Below are positions 38,860 through 46,425 of a stretch of DNA of 64,000 bases, one piece after another. The stretch's first letter is position 1. Each line of letters starts with the position of its first letter. The DNA lies in the NCBI GenBank assembly GCA_963767245.1, contig CAVYDG010000023.1, positions 1 to 64,000 on the forward strand, read 5' to 3'. The stretch is from Roseiarcus sp963767245. GTDB taxonomy: Bacteria > Pseudomonadota > Alphaproteobacteria > Rhizobiales > Beijerinckiaceae. A program made the translations under genes and the position numbers. The notes beneath the pieces are model-generated. The model did not search any database. It was given only the letters and a program-made list of their open reading frames with translations, and was not told the origin of the DNA.

Positions 38860-39282
38860 ATGACGGCGGAAATTCATCGGCTGGGCGATAGAGCGGCAGG
38901 CGACAGCGAGAAGATCACGATCAATCTGGGATTTGTCGATCTGGGCCATATCGATCTCCTGGTGCGCGAAGGATTCTACTCCAACCGCACCGACTTCATC
39001 CGCACCGCGATCCGCAACCAGCTTTCGACTCACGCCGACGCGGTGAAGCAATCGATCGTGCGGCGCACGCTCGAGTTGGGGCTCCGGCGCTTCAGCCGCG
39101 CCGAGCTCGAGGAGGCTAAGGCGAAGGGCGGCAGGCTTAGCATCCAGGTCTTGGGGCTTGCCACGATCGACGACGACGTCCCTCCGGAACTGGCGCTCGC
39201 GACCATCGAATCCATCACGGTGTTCGGGGCTCTTCACGCCAGCAAGGCCATCAAGGCGGCCCTCGCCGACCGCATCCGGTGA
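38860..39282 (+). CDS. Ribbon-helix-helix (CopG-like) DNA-binding regulator
   Basis: The 140-residue protein from ATG 38860 (MTAEIHRLGDRAAG) has an AGAGG site 11 bases upstream; an in-frame ATG at 38842 has none and lies in the operator. The N-terminal part contains SEKITINLGFVDLGHIDLLV followed by REGFYSNRTDFIRTAIRNQL, the beta strand, helix A and helix B of the MetJ/Arc/CopG fold. The C-terminal half (RRTLELGLRRFSRAELEEAK, RLSIQVLGLATIDDDVPPEL) is extra and may oligomerise or bind ligand. It lies 38 bases upstream of the PHB-depolymerase-type gene and likely regulates both. Confidence 0.85.
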   Translation: MTAEIHRLGDRAAGDSEKITINLGFVDLGHIDLLVREGFYSNRTDFIRTAIRNQLSTHADAVKQSIVRRTLELGLRRFSRAELEEAKAKGGRLSIQVLGLATIDDDVPPELALATIESITVFGALHASKAIKAALADRIR

Positions 39283-39320
39283 TCGCGGCTCCAAGCTTTG
39301 CTTCAACAAGGAGTTCCAAC

Positions 39321-40587
39321 ATGAAAACCGGTCTCGGCGCCACCATGCGCCACGCCCTGCGACTCACCCGCGCAGGAAATGTGGTCGAAGCGACCAGGGT
39401 CATCGGGCTTGCCCTCGCGGACGCCGAGCCCGCTGGGCCAACGGCCGGCGAATTAAACGAACATGCACTGCTTCCGCCGCCCTCGCCGCCGCAACCCGGG
39501 AGCGCCGGCGCCGTCCAGTCGCCGCCGCAGCAGGAGCCGCATCGCGCGGCCAGCGCAAGCGACGCCGCGCCGGAACGACGGCCGACGGGACGCCCGCGGG
39601 CGCCCCTCGGCGAGGTCCTGAAACTGCTGCGTCGCGGTGAAATATCAGGTTTTCGGCCCCGCTCGGCGCCTTTGCCCGGGTTGCGAAAGCCGCCGCCGGT
39701 ACCCGTGCCCGAGGGGGCCGCTTATCTCGCGCGAAGCTTCGCCTCCGCCGCGGGCGCCAGGGACTACAAGGTCTATGTTCCGAAGGGCGCCGATGACCGC
39801 GCGGTTCCCCTGGTTGTGATGCTGCACGGATGCACGCAGAACCCGGACGACTTCGCCGTCGGCACGGGCATGAACCGCCTCGCCGACGAACTGGGCTTCA
39901 TCGTCGCCTATCCTGAGCAGCCCGCGAGCGCCAATCCGTCGGCCTGTTGGAACTGGTTCGATCTCGCCCATCAGGGACGGGACCAGGGCGAACCGGCGAT
40001 CATCGCCGGGATCACTCGCGCCGTCATGTCGGAGTTCGGGGTCGACCCGGCTCGCGTCTATGTCGCCGGCCTGTCGGCCGGCGGCGCCATGGCGGCAATC
40101 CTCGGCGCGACCTATCCCGAGCTTTACGCCGCGGCCGGCATCCACTCGGGCCTGCCGCACGGCGCCGCCGCGGACATGCCGTCGGCCTTCGCGGCGATGC
40201 GCGGCAAACCGAGTTCCTGCGGGGGCGAATGGGCGTAGGGTCAAAGGCGGCGGGGGACGCGTCCGCACTATCGTTTTCCACGGGGCGAGCGATCGGACCG
40301 TCGATCCGTCGAACGCCGACGCGATTCTCGCGGAAGCGAGCGCCGGCGTCGGGGGTCCGGTCCACGAAGCGCGAGAGGCCGGAACCGCGGGCGGCCTCGC
40401 CTATACGCGCACTCTGGTCAGCGACGCGCGCGACGTATCGCAGGCCGAATATTGGGCGGTCGATGGGCTGGGCCACGCCTGGTCAGGCGGCAGCCCCGAC
40501 GGCTCGTTTGCCGATCGCCGCGGCCCCGACGCCTCGCGCGAGATGCTGAGATTCTTCCTCGAGCCGGCTCTTGATTCGACAGAATGA
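39321..40587 (+). pseudogene. PHB-depolymerase-family esterase, frameshifted near the acid residue
   Basis: ATG 39321 follows AAGGAG. The N-terminus MKTGLGATMRHALRLTRAGN and a Pro-rich linker lead to the esterase core ARDYKVYVPKGADDRAVPLV, oxyanion VMLHGCTQNPDDFAVGTGMN, and nucleophile GLSAGGAMAAILGATYPELY. Between about 40205 and 40250 the frame breaks (early TAG at 40236); the rest, RTIVFHGASDRTVDPSNADA with the catalytic Asp and WAVDGLGHAWSGGSPDGSFA with the His, is open in another frame to TGA 40587. The intact protein, about 420 residues, would hydrolyse short polyhydroxyalkanoate or related esters. Confidence 0.85.
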
Positions 40588-40637
40588 AATCCGCGCCCTT
40601 CCTCGACCTTAGATTGCATTTGGGTCGAACCGTGGCC

Positions 40638-40716
40638 GTCATTGCGAGCGACCCCCGGATCAAGTCCGGGGGGAAGCAATCCAGGGAACGTAGCGCGCCA
40701 GCGTTCCTGGATTGTT
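40638..40716. repeat. Dispersed 'GTCATTGCGAGCG...AAGCAATCCAGG' palindromic repeat
   Basis: It contains CCCCCGGATCAAGTCCGGGG as a hairpin and AATCCAGGGAACG facing CGTTCCTGGATT as a second stem. A broken counterpart (CCTCGCAATGAC) lies beyond the IS1111 element at 42158. The element seems to have inserted at the edge of this repeat. Confidence 0.65.
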
Positions 40717-40791
40717 GGGGTGGACGGCCCCTGAGCGGCATCTGTGTGCCATGATGAGGTTTGTCGAGACTTCATCAGAGAGGAGCCGTCC

Positions 40792-41823
40792 GTGGACCAG
40801 ATTATCCGCATTGGCATGGATACGTCGAAGCGTTTCTTTCAGTTGCATGGCGTCGATGGGGAAGGTCGGCCCGTGCTGCGCCGCCAGCTGACGCGCGCGC
40901 AGGTGTTGCCGTTCTTCGAGAAGCTGGCGCCGACCTTTGTGGCGATGGAGGCGTGCGGGGCGGCGCATCATTGGGCGCGCGTATTGACGCGGCTCGGGCA
41001 TGAGGCGCGTCTGATCGCGCCGCAACTCGCCAAGCCCTATGTGGCGCGCGGCAAGAACGATGCGGCGGATGCGGCGGCGCTGTGCGAGGCGGCAAGCCGG
41101 CCGCATATGCGCTTCGTGCCGGCGAAATCGATGGATGAGCAAGCAGCTCTGATGCTGGCTGGTCAGCGGGAGCGGCTGGTTCGGCAGCGCACGCAGCTTG
41201 TGAATACGATCCGCGGTCATGGGGCCGAGTTCGGCCTCATCGCCGCCAAGGGCCCGGCGGGGATTGGCCCGCTGCTCGAGCGCCTTGCCCGGGCTGATAT
41301 CCCGGCGCTGGCGCGCGAGCTCTTCGCCGAACTGCGGGAAGAGCATGCGGCGCTGTGCGGTCGGATCGCGGCGCTCGACCGGCGCCTGCGCGGCTGGCGC
41401 AACGCCAACGAGACGGCGCGGCGCCTCGAAGCGATTCCGGGGATTGGTCCGTTGATCGCCTCGCTTCTGGTGATGAAGGCGCCGGACCCGCATCTCTTCA
41501 AGTCGGGGCGCGACTTCGCCGCCTGGCTCGGGCTGACGCCGCGCGACCATTCGACGGCCGGCAAGGCGCGGCCGGGGCGGATCACCCGCGCCGGCGATCC
41601 GATGCTGCGCAGCCTGCTCGTGGTCGGGGCGACCGCGGTGATCTGGCGGACGCGCCGGGGCGCGGCGAAAAACCCGTCCGGCTGGCTTGAAGCGCTCATC
41701 GAGCGCAAGCCCGCCAAGCTCGCGGCGGTGGCGCTCGCCAACAAGATGGCGCGGATCGCCTGGAAGCTGATGGCGAGCGGCGAGCGCTACGCCGGCGGCG
41801 ACGTGGCCGTCGTGGCCGCCTGA
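40792..41823 (+). CDS. IS110/IS1111-family transposase
   Basis: The 343-residue protein starts at GTG 40792 after GAGAGGAG. The N-terminal DEDD (RuvC-like) domain has IIRIGMDTSKRFFQLHGVDG, FVAMEACGAAHHWARVLTRL and ARGKNDAADAAALCEAASRP. After a coiled-coil, the C-terminal Transposase_20 domain carries RLEAIPGIGPLIASLLVMKA, FAAWLGLTPRDHSTAGKARP and RITRAGDPMLRSLLVVGATA, the part holding the active serine. These enzymes recombine DNA without terminal repeats under guidance of an element-encoded RNA. The frame is intact and full length, so the copy may be active. Confidence 0.93.
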   Translation: MDQIIRIGMDTSKRFFQLHGVDGEGRPVLRRQLTRAQVLPFFEKLAPTFVAMEACGAAHHWARVLTRLGHEARLIAPQLAKPYVARGKNDAADAAALCEAASRPHMRFVPAKSMDEQAALMLAGQRERLVRQRTQLVNTIRGHGAEFGLIAAKGPAGIGPLLERLARADIPALARELFAELREEHAALCGRIAALDRRLRGWRNANETARRLEAIPGIGPLIASLLVMKAPDPHLFKSGRDFAAWLGLTPRDHSTAGKARPGRITRAGDPMLRSLLVVGATAVIWRTRRGAAKNPSGWLEALIERKPAKLAAVALANKMARIAWKLMASGERYAGGDVAVVAA

Positions 41824-42079
41824 CGAGATCGGCGGGCTCGAAACGACGTCCGGGCTCGCCGCGCCGACCTTGCAAGAGACGGGGAGATGGATGGGATCGT
41901 TCGATCCGCAACGGGAGATAAACCGCACGAAGCAACGGCCTTTGAGGTCGCTGGGATTGTTTGGATCTCCCGCCCGCGGAAACCATCTTGGCCAGCAGCC
42001 TTCGCTGCACAAACAGGCCGGACACATGCACGCAAGCGAACGCACCCCAGAAAAATCCTCCCGCCACACCTTGCAAGCG
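41824..42079 (+). other. 3' non-coding end of the IS1111 element, candidate guide (bridge) RNA region
   Basis: 256 bases with no gene between the transposase stop and the right subterminal repeat. In the IS110 family one non-coding end encodes a structured RNA that pairs with target and donor DNA; in the IS1111 subgroup I recall this end being the one downstream of the gene. Location fits, but structure and target pairing were not computed. Confidence 0.35.
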
Positions 42080-42105
42080 AGGGGCCGTCCACACATGCTT
42101 CGTCG

Positions 42106-42141
42106 CCATAGCCCGTTGAAAGACGGGCGTCTTCCGAACGC
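42106..42141 (-). repeat. REP-like double-hairpin element, copy 1
   Basis: Read on the minus strand: GCGTTCGGAAGACGC hairpin, then CCCGTCTTTCAACGGG hairpin, then CTATGG. It matches 55263-55301 on the plus strand in order and spacing. Confidence 0.7.
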
Positions 42142-42180
42142 CCTATCGCTCCTCGCAATGACGATTCCAACGGGCGCTGC

Positions 42181-43485
42181 TTACTTGCCGAACACCCGCT
42201 CGAAAATCGCATCCACGCCCTTCAGGTGGTAGCCGAGGTCGAACAGCGCTTTGAGTTCCTTCGCGCTCAGGGCCTTGGCGACGGCCTTGTCGGCCTCCAA
42301 CAGCGTAAGGAAATCGCCTTCGCTGCGCCAGGCTCGCATGGCGTGGCGCTGGACGATTTCGTAAGCCGCCTCGCGCGACACGCCCGCCTGCGTCAGCGCC
42401 AGCAGCACCCGCTGCGAGTGGATCAGGCCGCCGAGGCGGTCGAGGTTCCTCAGCATATTTTCCGGATATACGATGAGCTTGTCGATCACGCCGGCGAGCC
42501 GCGCCAGCGCGAAATCGACGGTGATCGTCGCATCGGGACCAATCATCCGCTCGACGGAGGAATGCGAGATGTCGCGCTCGTGCCAAAGCGCCACGTCCTC
42601 GAGCGCCGGGATGACGGCCGAGCGCACCATGCGAGCAAGGCCGGTGAGGTTCTCGGAGAGGACCGGATTGCGCTTGTGCGGCATGGCGGACGAGCCCTTC
42701 TGGCCCTCCGAGAAGAACTCCTCCGCTTCCATCACCTCGGTGCGCTGCAAATGGCGGATCTCGGTCGCTAGGCGCTCGACCGAAGAAGCGACGACGGCGA
42801 GCGCGGCGAAGAAGGCCGCATGCCGGTCGCGCGGAATCACCTGGGTCGAAATCGGTTCGACTTTCAGCCCGAGTTTCTTCGCGACGTGCGCTTCGACCCG
42901 TGGGTCGATATTGGCGAACGTGCCGACGGCGCCGGAGAGCGCCGCGGTCGAAATCTCCTCCCGCGCCGCGACCAGCCTCCCGCGCGCGCGCGAAAACTCG
43001 GCATAGGCCGAAGCGAGCTTGAGGCCGAAGGTGGTCGGCTCGGCGTGGACCCCGTGCGAGCGGCCGATGGTCGGCGTGAGCTTGTGCTCATAGGCGCGGC
43101 GCTTGAGCGCGGCGAGCAGCGCATCGACGTCAGCGATCAGGATGTCGCTCGCCCGCCGGAGCTGAACGGCGAGGCAGGTGTCGAGCACGTCCGAGCTGGT
43201 CATCCCCTGATGCACGAACCGGGCGTCCGGGCCGATGAATTCGGCGAGGTGGGTGAGGAAGGCGATCACGTCGTGCTTGGTCGTCCTTTCGATCTCGTCG
43301 ATCCGCGCCACGTCGAACTTCGCCTTCGCGCCCTTGTCCCAGATCGCTTTCGCCGCCTTTTTTGGGATGGTCCCGATCTCGGCCATCGCTTCTGCGGCGT
43401 AAGCCTCGATCTCGAACCAGATGCGAAAGCGCGTCTCGGGCGACCAGACGGCGGTCATCTCGGGGCGGGAGTAGCGGGGGATCAT
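42181..43485 (-). CDS. purB: Adenylosuccinate lyase
   Basis: The 434-residue enzyme starts at ATG 43485 (MIPRYSRPEMTAVWSPETRF) and has the fumarase/aspartase-fold motifs: HDVIAFLTHLAEFIG, QGMTSSDVLDTCLAVQLRRA, the catalytic-acid region GRSHGVHAEPTTFGLKLASA, and the signature GSSAMPHKRNPVLSENLTGL with the catalytic serine loop. It removes fumarate from SAICAR and adenylosuccinate in purine synthesis. Length agrees with the short bacterial type of about 430 residues. It stands as a single gene, diverging from the FAD dehydrogenase at 43604. Confidence 0.97.
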   Translation of the reverse strand: MIPRYSRPEMTAVWSPETRFRIWFEIEAYAAEAMAEIGTIPKKAAKAIWDKGAKAKFDVARIDEIERTTKHDVIAFLTHLAEFIGPDARFVHQGMTSSDVLDTCLAVQLRRASDILIADVDALLAALKRRAYEHKLTPTIGRSHGVHAEPTTFGLKLASAYAEFSRARGRLVAAREEISTAALSGAVGTFANIDPRVEAHVAKKLGLKVEPISTQVIPRDRHAAFFAALAVVASSVERLATEIRHLQRTEVMEAEEFFSEGQKGSSAMPHKRNPVLSENLTGLARMVRSAVIPALEDVALWHERDISHSSVERMIGPDATITVDFALARLAGVIDKLIVYPENMLRNLDRLGGLIHSQRVLLALTQAGVSREAAYEIVQRHAMRAWRSEGDFLTLLEADKAVAKALSAKELKALFDLGYHLKGVDAIFERVFGK

Positions 43486-43603
43486 CGGCGGCGCCTAAAT
43501 TTGATTGTTCGGATCCAAGCGCGGTCTATAGGAACGGAACTCGAGAATCGAGCGGCCCGGTTTCGCATCGCATGGGCGTCAATCTCAGGAGAAGATTCGT
43601 TCC

Positions 43604-44857
43604 ATGCCCTCGCAGAGCGTTGACGTCATTGTGCTCGGCGCCGGATTTGTCGGCGTCTCGGCGGCGCTCGCACTCCAGGCGCGCGGGCGAAAGGTCGCAC
43701 TCATCGACCGGCACGGCAAGGCGGCGGGCGAAACGAGCTTCGGCAATGCCGGCATCATCGAGACTATGGCGGTGATTCCCTACGTGTTTCCGCGCGCGCC
43801 GGTCGGCATCGCCCGCGGGGCGCTCAATCTCGATCCGCGCGCCTATATCCGTTACCGGGCGCTGCCTTCGATCGCGCCGGCAATCTTGCGCTATTACGCG
43901 GCTTCGACGCCGGCGGGAAAGAACGGCACCGCCAGGGCGATGGCCCCGCTGCTCGCCGCGGCGAACGCCGAGCACCTCGAGTTTGCGCGCGCGGCGGGGG
44001 CCGAGGCTCTGCTGCGTCGCGGCGGCTGGATCAAGGCGTTCCGCAGCGCGCGCGGGCGCGAGATGGCGATGAAGGAGGCCGAGGAGCTGAAGCCCTACGG
44101 GATCCGCCCGGGCCTGCTCGATCGGCCCGCCCTTGCCGCGCTCGAGCCGCATCTTGGCGAAGCCGCGATCGGCGCGGCGCATTACGCCGATACCCTGTCG
44201 ACGTCCGATCCCGAGGCGCTTGCGCAAAGCTACGCGGCGCTGTTCGTCAAGCGCGGCGGGCGAATGGAGACGGGCGATGCGCGAAGCCTCGAATCCGCGA
44301 GCGGCGGATGGATGGTCAAGACCGCCTCCGGCCGGCTCGCCGCCCGCGATGTCGTGATCGCGCTCGGGCCGTGGTCGGATGAACTGGCGCGCTCGCACGG
44401 CCTGCGCCTGCCGTTTTTCGTCAAGCGCGGCTATCACATGCATTACGAGGCAAAAGGCAATGCGGGCCTCACCCGTCCGGTGCTCGATCTCGAGCGGGGC
44501 TACCTCGTCACCCCGATGGCGCGGGGACTTCGGCTCACGACGGGGGCGGAATTCGCCCGCCGCGACGACGCGCCGTCCTCGGCCCAGCTCGATCGGGTCG
44601 AGCCCTTCGCCCGCGAGCTTTTTCCCATCGGCGCGCGCAAAGAGGCCAAGCCGTGGATGGGGCGGCGCCCTTGTCTGCCGGACATGCGCCCGGTGATCGG
44701 ACCGTTCCCGGGCAAGCCCGGCCTCTGGCTCGATTTCGGCCACCACCATCTCGGCCTCACCCTTGGCCCGGTCAGCGGTCGGCTGCTGGCGGAAATGATG
44801 AGCGGCGAAGCGCCGCTGGCCGACCCCGCCCCGTTCCGGGCGGAGAGGTTCGGGTGA
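43604..44857 (+). CDS. FAD-dependent D-amino-acid dehydrogenase-like oxidoreductase
   Basis: The 417-residue protein (ATG 43604) has an N-terminal FAD-binding motif VDVIVLGAGFVGVSAALALQ followed by GRKVALIDRHGKAAGETSFG, the DAO-fold pattern of DadA. Later GRLAARDVVIALGPWSDELA and the C-terminal GLWLDFGHHHLGLTLGPVSG with LLAEMMSG close the flavin site. DadA-type enzymes deaminate D-amino acids and pass electrons to the respiratory chain. The substrate is not clear because the family also covers sarcosine and hydroxyproline oxidases. No neighbour fixes the pathway. Confidence 0.88.
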   Translation: MPSQSVDVIVLGAGFVGVSAALALQARGRKVALIDRHGKAAGETSFGNAGIIETMAVIPYVFPRAPVGIARGALNLDPRAYIRYRALPSIAPAILRYYAASTPAGKNGTARAMAPLLAAANAEHLEFARAAGAEALLRRGGWIKAFRSARGREMAMKEAEELKPYGIRPGLLDRPALAALEPHLGEAAIGAAHYADTLSTSDPEALAQSYAALFVKRGGRMETGDARSLESASGGWMVKTASGRLAARDVVIALGPWSDELARSHGLRLPFFVKRGYHMHYEAKGNAGLTRPVLDLERGYLVTPMARGLRLTTGAEFARRDDAPSSAQLDRVEPFARELFPIGARKEAKPWMGRRPCLPDMRPVIGPFPGKPGLWLDFGHHHLGLTLGPVSGRLLAEMMSGEAPLADPAPFRAERFG

Positions 44858-44867
44858 TCATCCCTTC

Positions 44868-44954
44868 TCCCATTGGGAGAAGGTGGCGCGAAGCGCCGGA
44901 TGAGGGGATTGCGCCGAAAGTGAGGGGTTCGAACCCCTCATCCCAACCCCTCTC
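44868..44954. repeat. Dispersed repeat 'CTTCTCCCATTGGGAGAAGG...GGATGAGGGG'
   Basis: Contains a 9-bp hairpin CTTCTCCCA/TGGGAGAAG, a GGCGC/GCGCC stem and AGGGGTTCGAACCCCT. A related block lies at 55223-55345. It forms the intergenic end of the FAD gene and continues into the palindrome targeted by the IS4 pair. Confidence 0.65.
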
Positions 44955-44962
44955 CCATGGGA

Positions 44963-46417
44963 GCTACGGCGTTCACACAATCGAGTCGTTTTCGACTGGC
45001 ATATGGTTTGGGCTTCTGATTTAACGCCTCTTCGGTTTTCGGGAGGCGTTGATGGGCGATGGTTTCTGCGGCGATATTCGAGTTTCTCGCCGATTTGAAC
45101 GGATCCTCGAGGACATCGCCGGTTCTGGCGCGCTGGTGGTTCGCAAGTTTGGCCGGGATCGCGCGGGGGAGATAGCGGCCCATCGCTTTCTCGGATCGGA
45201 GCAGGCGACCCCGGAAGCGATCACGGAGGAGGCCGCCCAACGCACGGCGCAGGCTTGCCGGGGTCGGCGCGTTGTCGTGGCGCAGGACACGACCGAGATC
45301 AATTTCGCCGGGCGCGACAAGGGGCGGAAGCTGGGGCTGGGCGGCGACGGGACAAGTCTCGGCTTCTTCATTCATTTGCTTGTCGCCGTCGACGCCGACG
45401 ATGAAGCGCTTCTGGGCGTAGTGGGGGCGAAGATTTGGACCCGCGCGCTCGGCGAAGTGAAGACGCATCGCCACAAGCGGAGCCTCAAGGACAAGGAATC
45501 CGTGCGCTGGGTCGATGCGGCGCAGAGCGCGGCTCAACGGCTCGCCGACGCCGCCAGCATCGTTGTTGTCGGCGACCGCGAGAATGACATCTACCAGGCC
45601 TTCATCCGAAAGCCGGGCGACGTCGATCTCATCACGCGGGCGCGCGGCGACCGCAAGTTGGCCGGAGGCGGCCTCCTGTTTGCCACAGCCGACGGTTTTC
45701 CGACGGCGCTCGAGATCGATGTGGCGGCCGCCCCACGCCAGCCGCGCGCGCCGGATGCGCGCGTTCGAACGGCCCGCGTGGCCGTTTCGTTCGGCAAGGC
45801 GACAATCGCCAGACCCAAGACCGGACAGGCCGCCGGCGATCCCGAAGCCTGCGAGATCAACGTCGTTGTGGCGCGCGAAAGGGACGTTCCTTTGGGGACC
45901 ACGCCGCTGATGTGGCGGCTTTTGACGACCTTGCCGGTTGAGACCGCCGAGGACGCTCGGGAAATCATTCGCCTCTATCGTCTGCGCTGGCGCATCGAAG
46001 AGGTCTTCCGCGTGCTTAAACGCGACGGCTTGGCTCTGGAAGAGACGCAGGTCGAGAGCGCGCGGCGCCTGTTCAACCTCGCTGCCCTCGCCGTGGTCGC
46101 AGCGGCGCGAATCCTTCAACTCACCGACGCCCGGGACGCGGGCTCCCGCCCCGCAACCGACGTGATCGACGAAAGCGCGGTCGAAGCCGCCGCCGCCATC
46201 GGCGGCGCCTTGGAAGGAAAAACAATGCGGCAGAAGAACCCACACCCGCGCGGCTCCCTCTCTTGGCTCGCATGGATCACCGCCCGCCTCGGCGGCTGGA
46301 ACGCCTATTACAAGCCGCCCGGACCCAAAACCATGGCCGATGGTTGGCGTCGCCTCGCCGCCATGCTCGACGGTTATGCAATCGCCCACGGCAAATCGCT
46401 TGTGTGAATCCCGTAGC
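44963..46417 (+). mobile_element. IS4-family (Tn5-like) element, tandem copy 1, 1,455 bp
   Basis: Ends: GCTACGGCGTTCACACA at the left and, read inward, GCTACGGGATTCACACA at the right. CCATGGGA flanks it at 44955-44962 and 46418-46425. It is followed directly by a second copy in the same direction. Confidence 0.92.
45052..46407 (+). CDS. IS4-family transposase, copy 1
   Basis: The 451-residue protein from ATG 45052 has the Tn5/IS50-like DDE fold: VVVAQDTTEINFAGRDKGRK (first Asp), SIVVVGDRENDIYQAFIRKP (second Asp) and IIRLYRLRWRIEEVFRVLKR, where the Y-(2)-R-(3)-E-(6)-K pattern contains the catalytic Glu. GCGGERAALE-type linker parts are replaced by Ala/Arg-rich sequence. It has a C-terminal GSLSWLAWITARLGGWNAYY. 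The frame is intact, so this copy can probably move. It differs from copy 2 at one residue (E versus Q in EQATPEAITEE). Confidence 0.93.
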   Translation: MGDGFCGDIRVSRRFERILEDIAGSGALVVRKFGRDRAGEIAAHRFLGSEQATPEAITEEAAQRTAQACRGRRVVVAQDTTEINFAGRDKGRKLGLGGDGTSLGFFIHLLVAVDADDEALLGVVGAKIWTRALGEVKTHRHKRSLKDKESVRWVDAAQSAAQRLADAASIVVVGDRENDIYQAFIRKPGDVDLITRARGDRKLAGGGLLFATADGFPTALEIDVAAAPRQPRAPDARVRTARVAVSFGKATIARPKTGQAAGDPEACEINVVVARERDVPLGTTPLMWRLLTTLPVETAEDAREIIRLYRLRWRIEEVFRVLKRDGLALEETQVESARRLFNLAALAVVAAARILQLTDARDAGSRPATDVIDESAVEAAAAIGGALEGKTMRQKNPHPRGSLSWLAWITARLGGWNAYYKPPGPKTMADGWRRLAAMLDGYAIAHGKSLV

Positions 46418-46425
46418 CCATGGGA

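Larger units (their letters stand above)
40721..42091 (+). mobile_element. IS1111-type IS110-family element with subterminal inverted repeats
   Basis: TGGACGGCCCCT (40721-40732) is exactly inverted by AGGGGCCGTCCA (42080-42091). Subterminal, not terminal, repeats are the mark of the IS1111 subgroup; the true ends lie a few bases outside. The element has one transposase gene and a 256-base 3' non-coding end. It is complete as far as can be seen. Confidence 0.85.

Noticed and set aside
44921..44945. GGTTCGAACCCC resembles a tRNA T-arm
   Set aside because: It is a palindrome in a dispersed repeat; no acceptor, D or anticodon stems can be placed around it.
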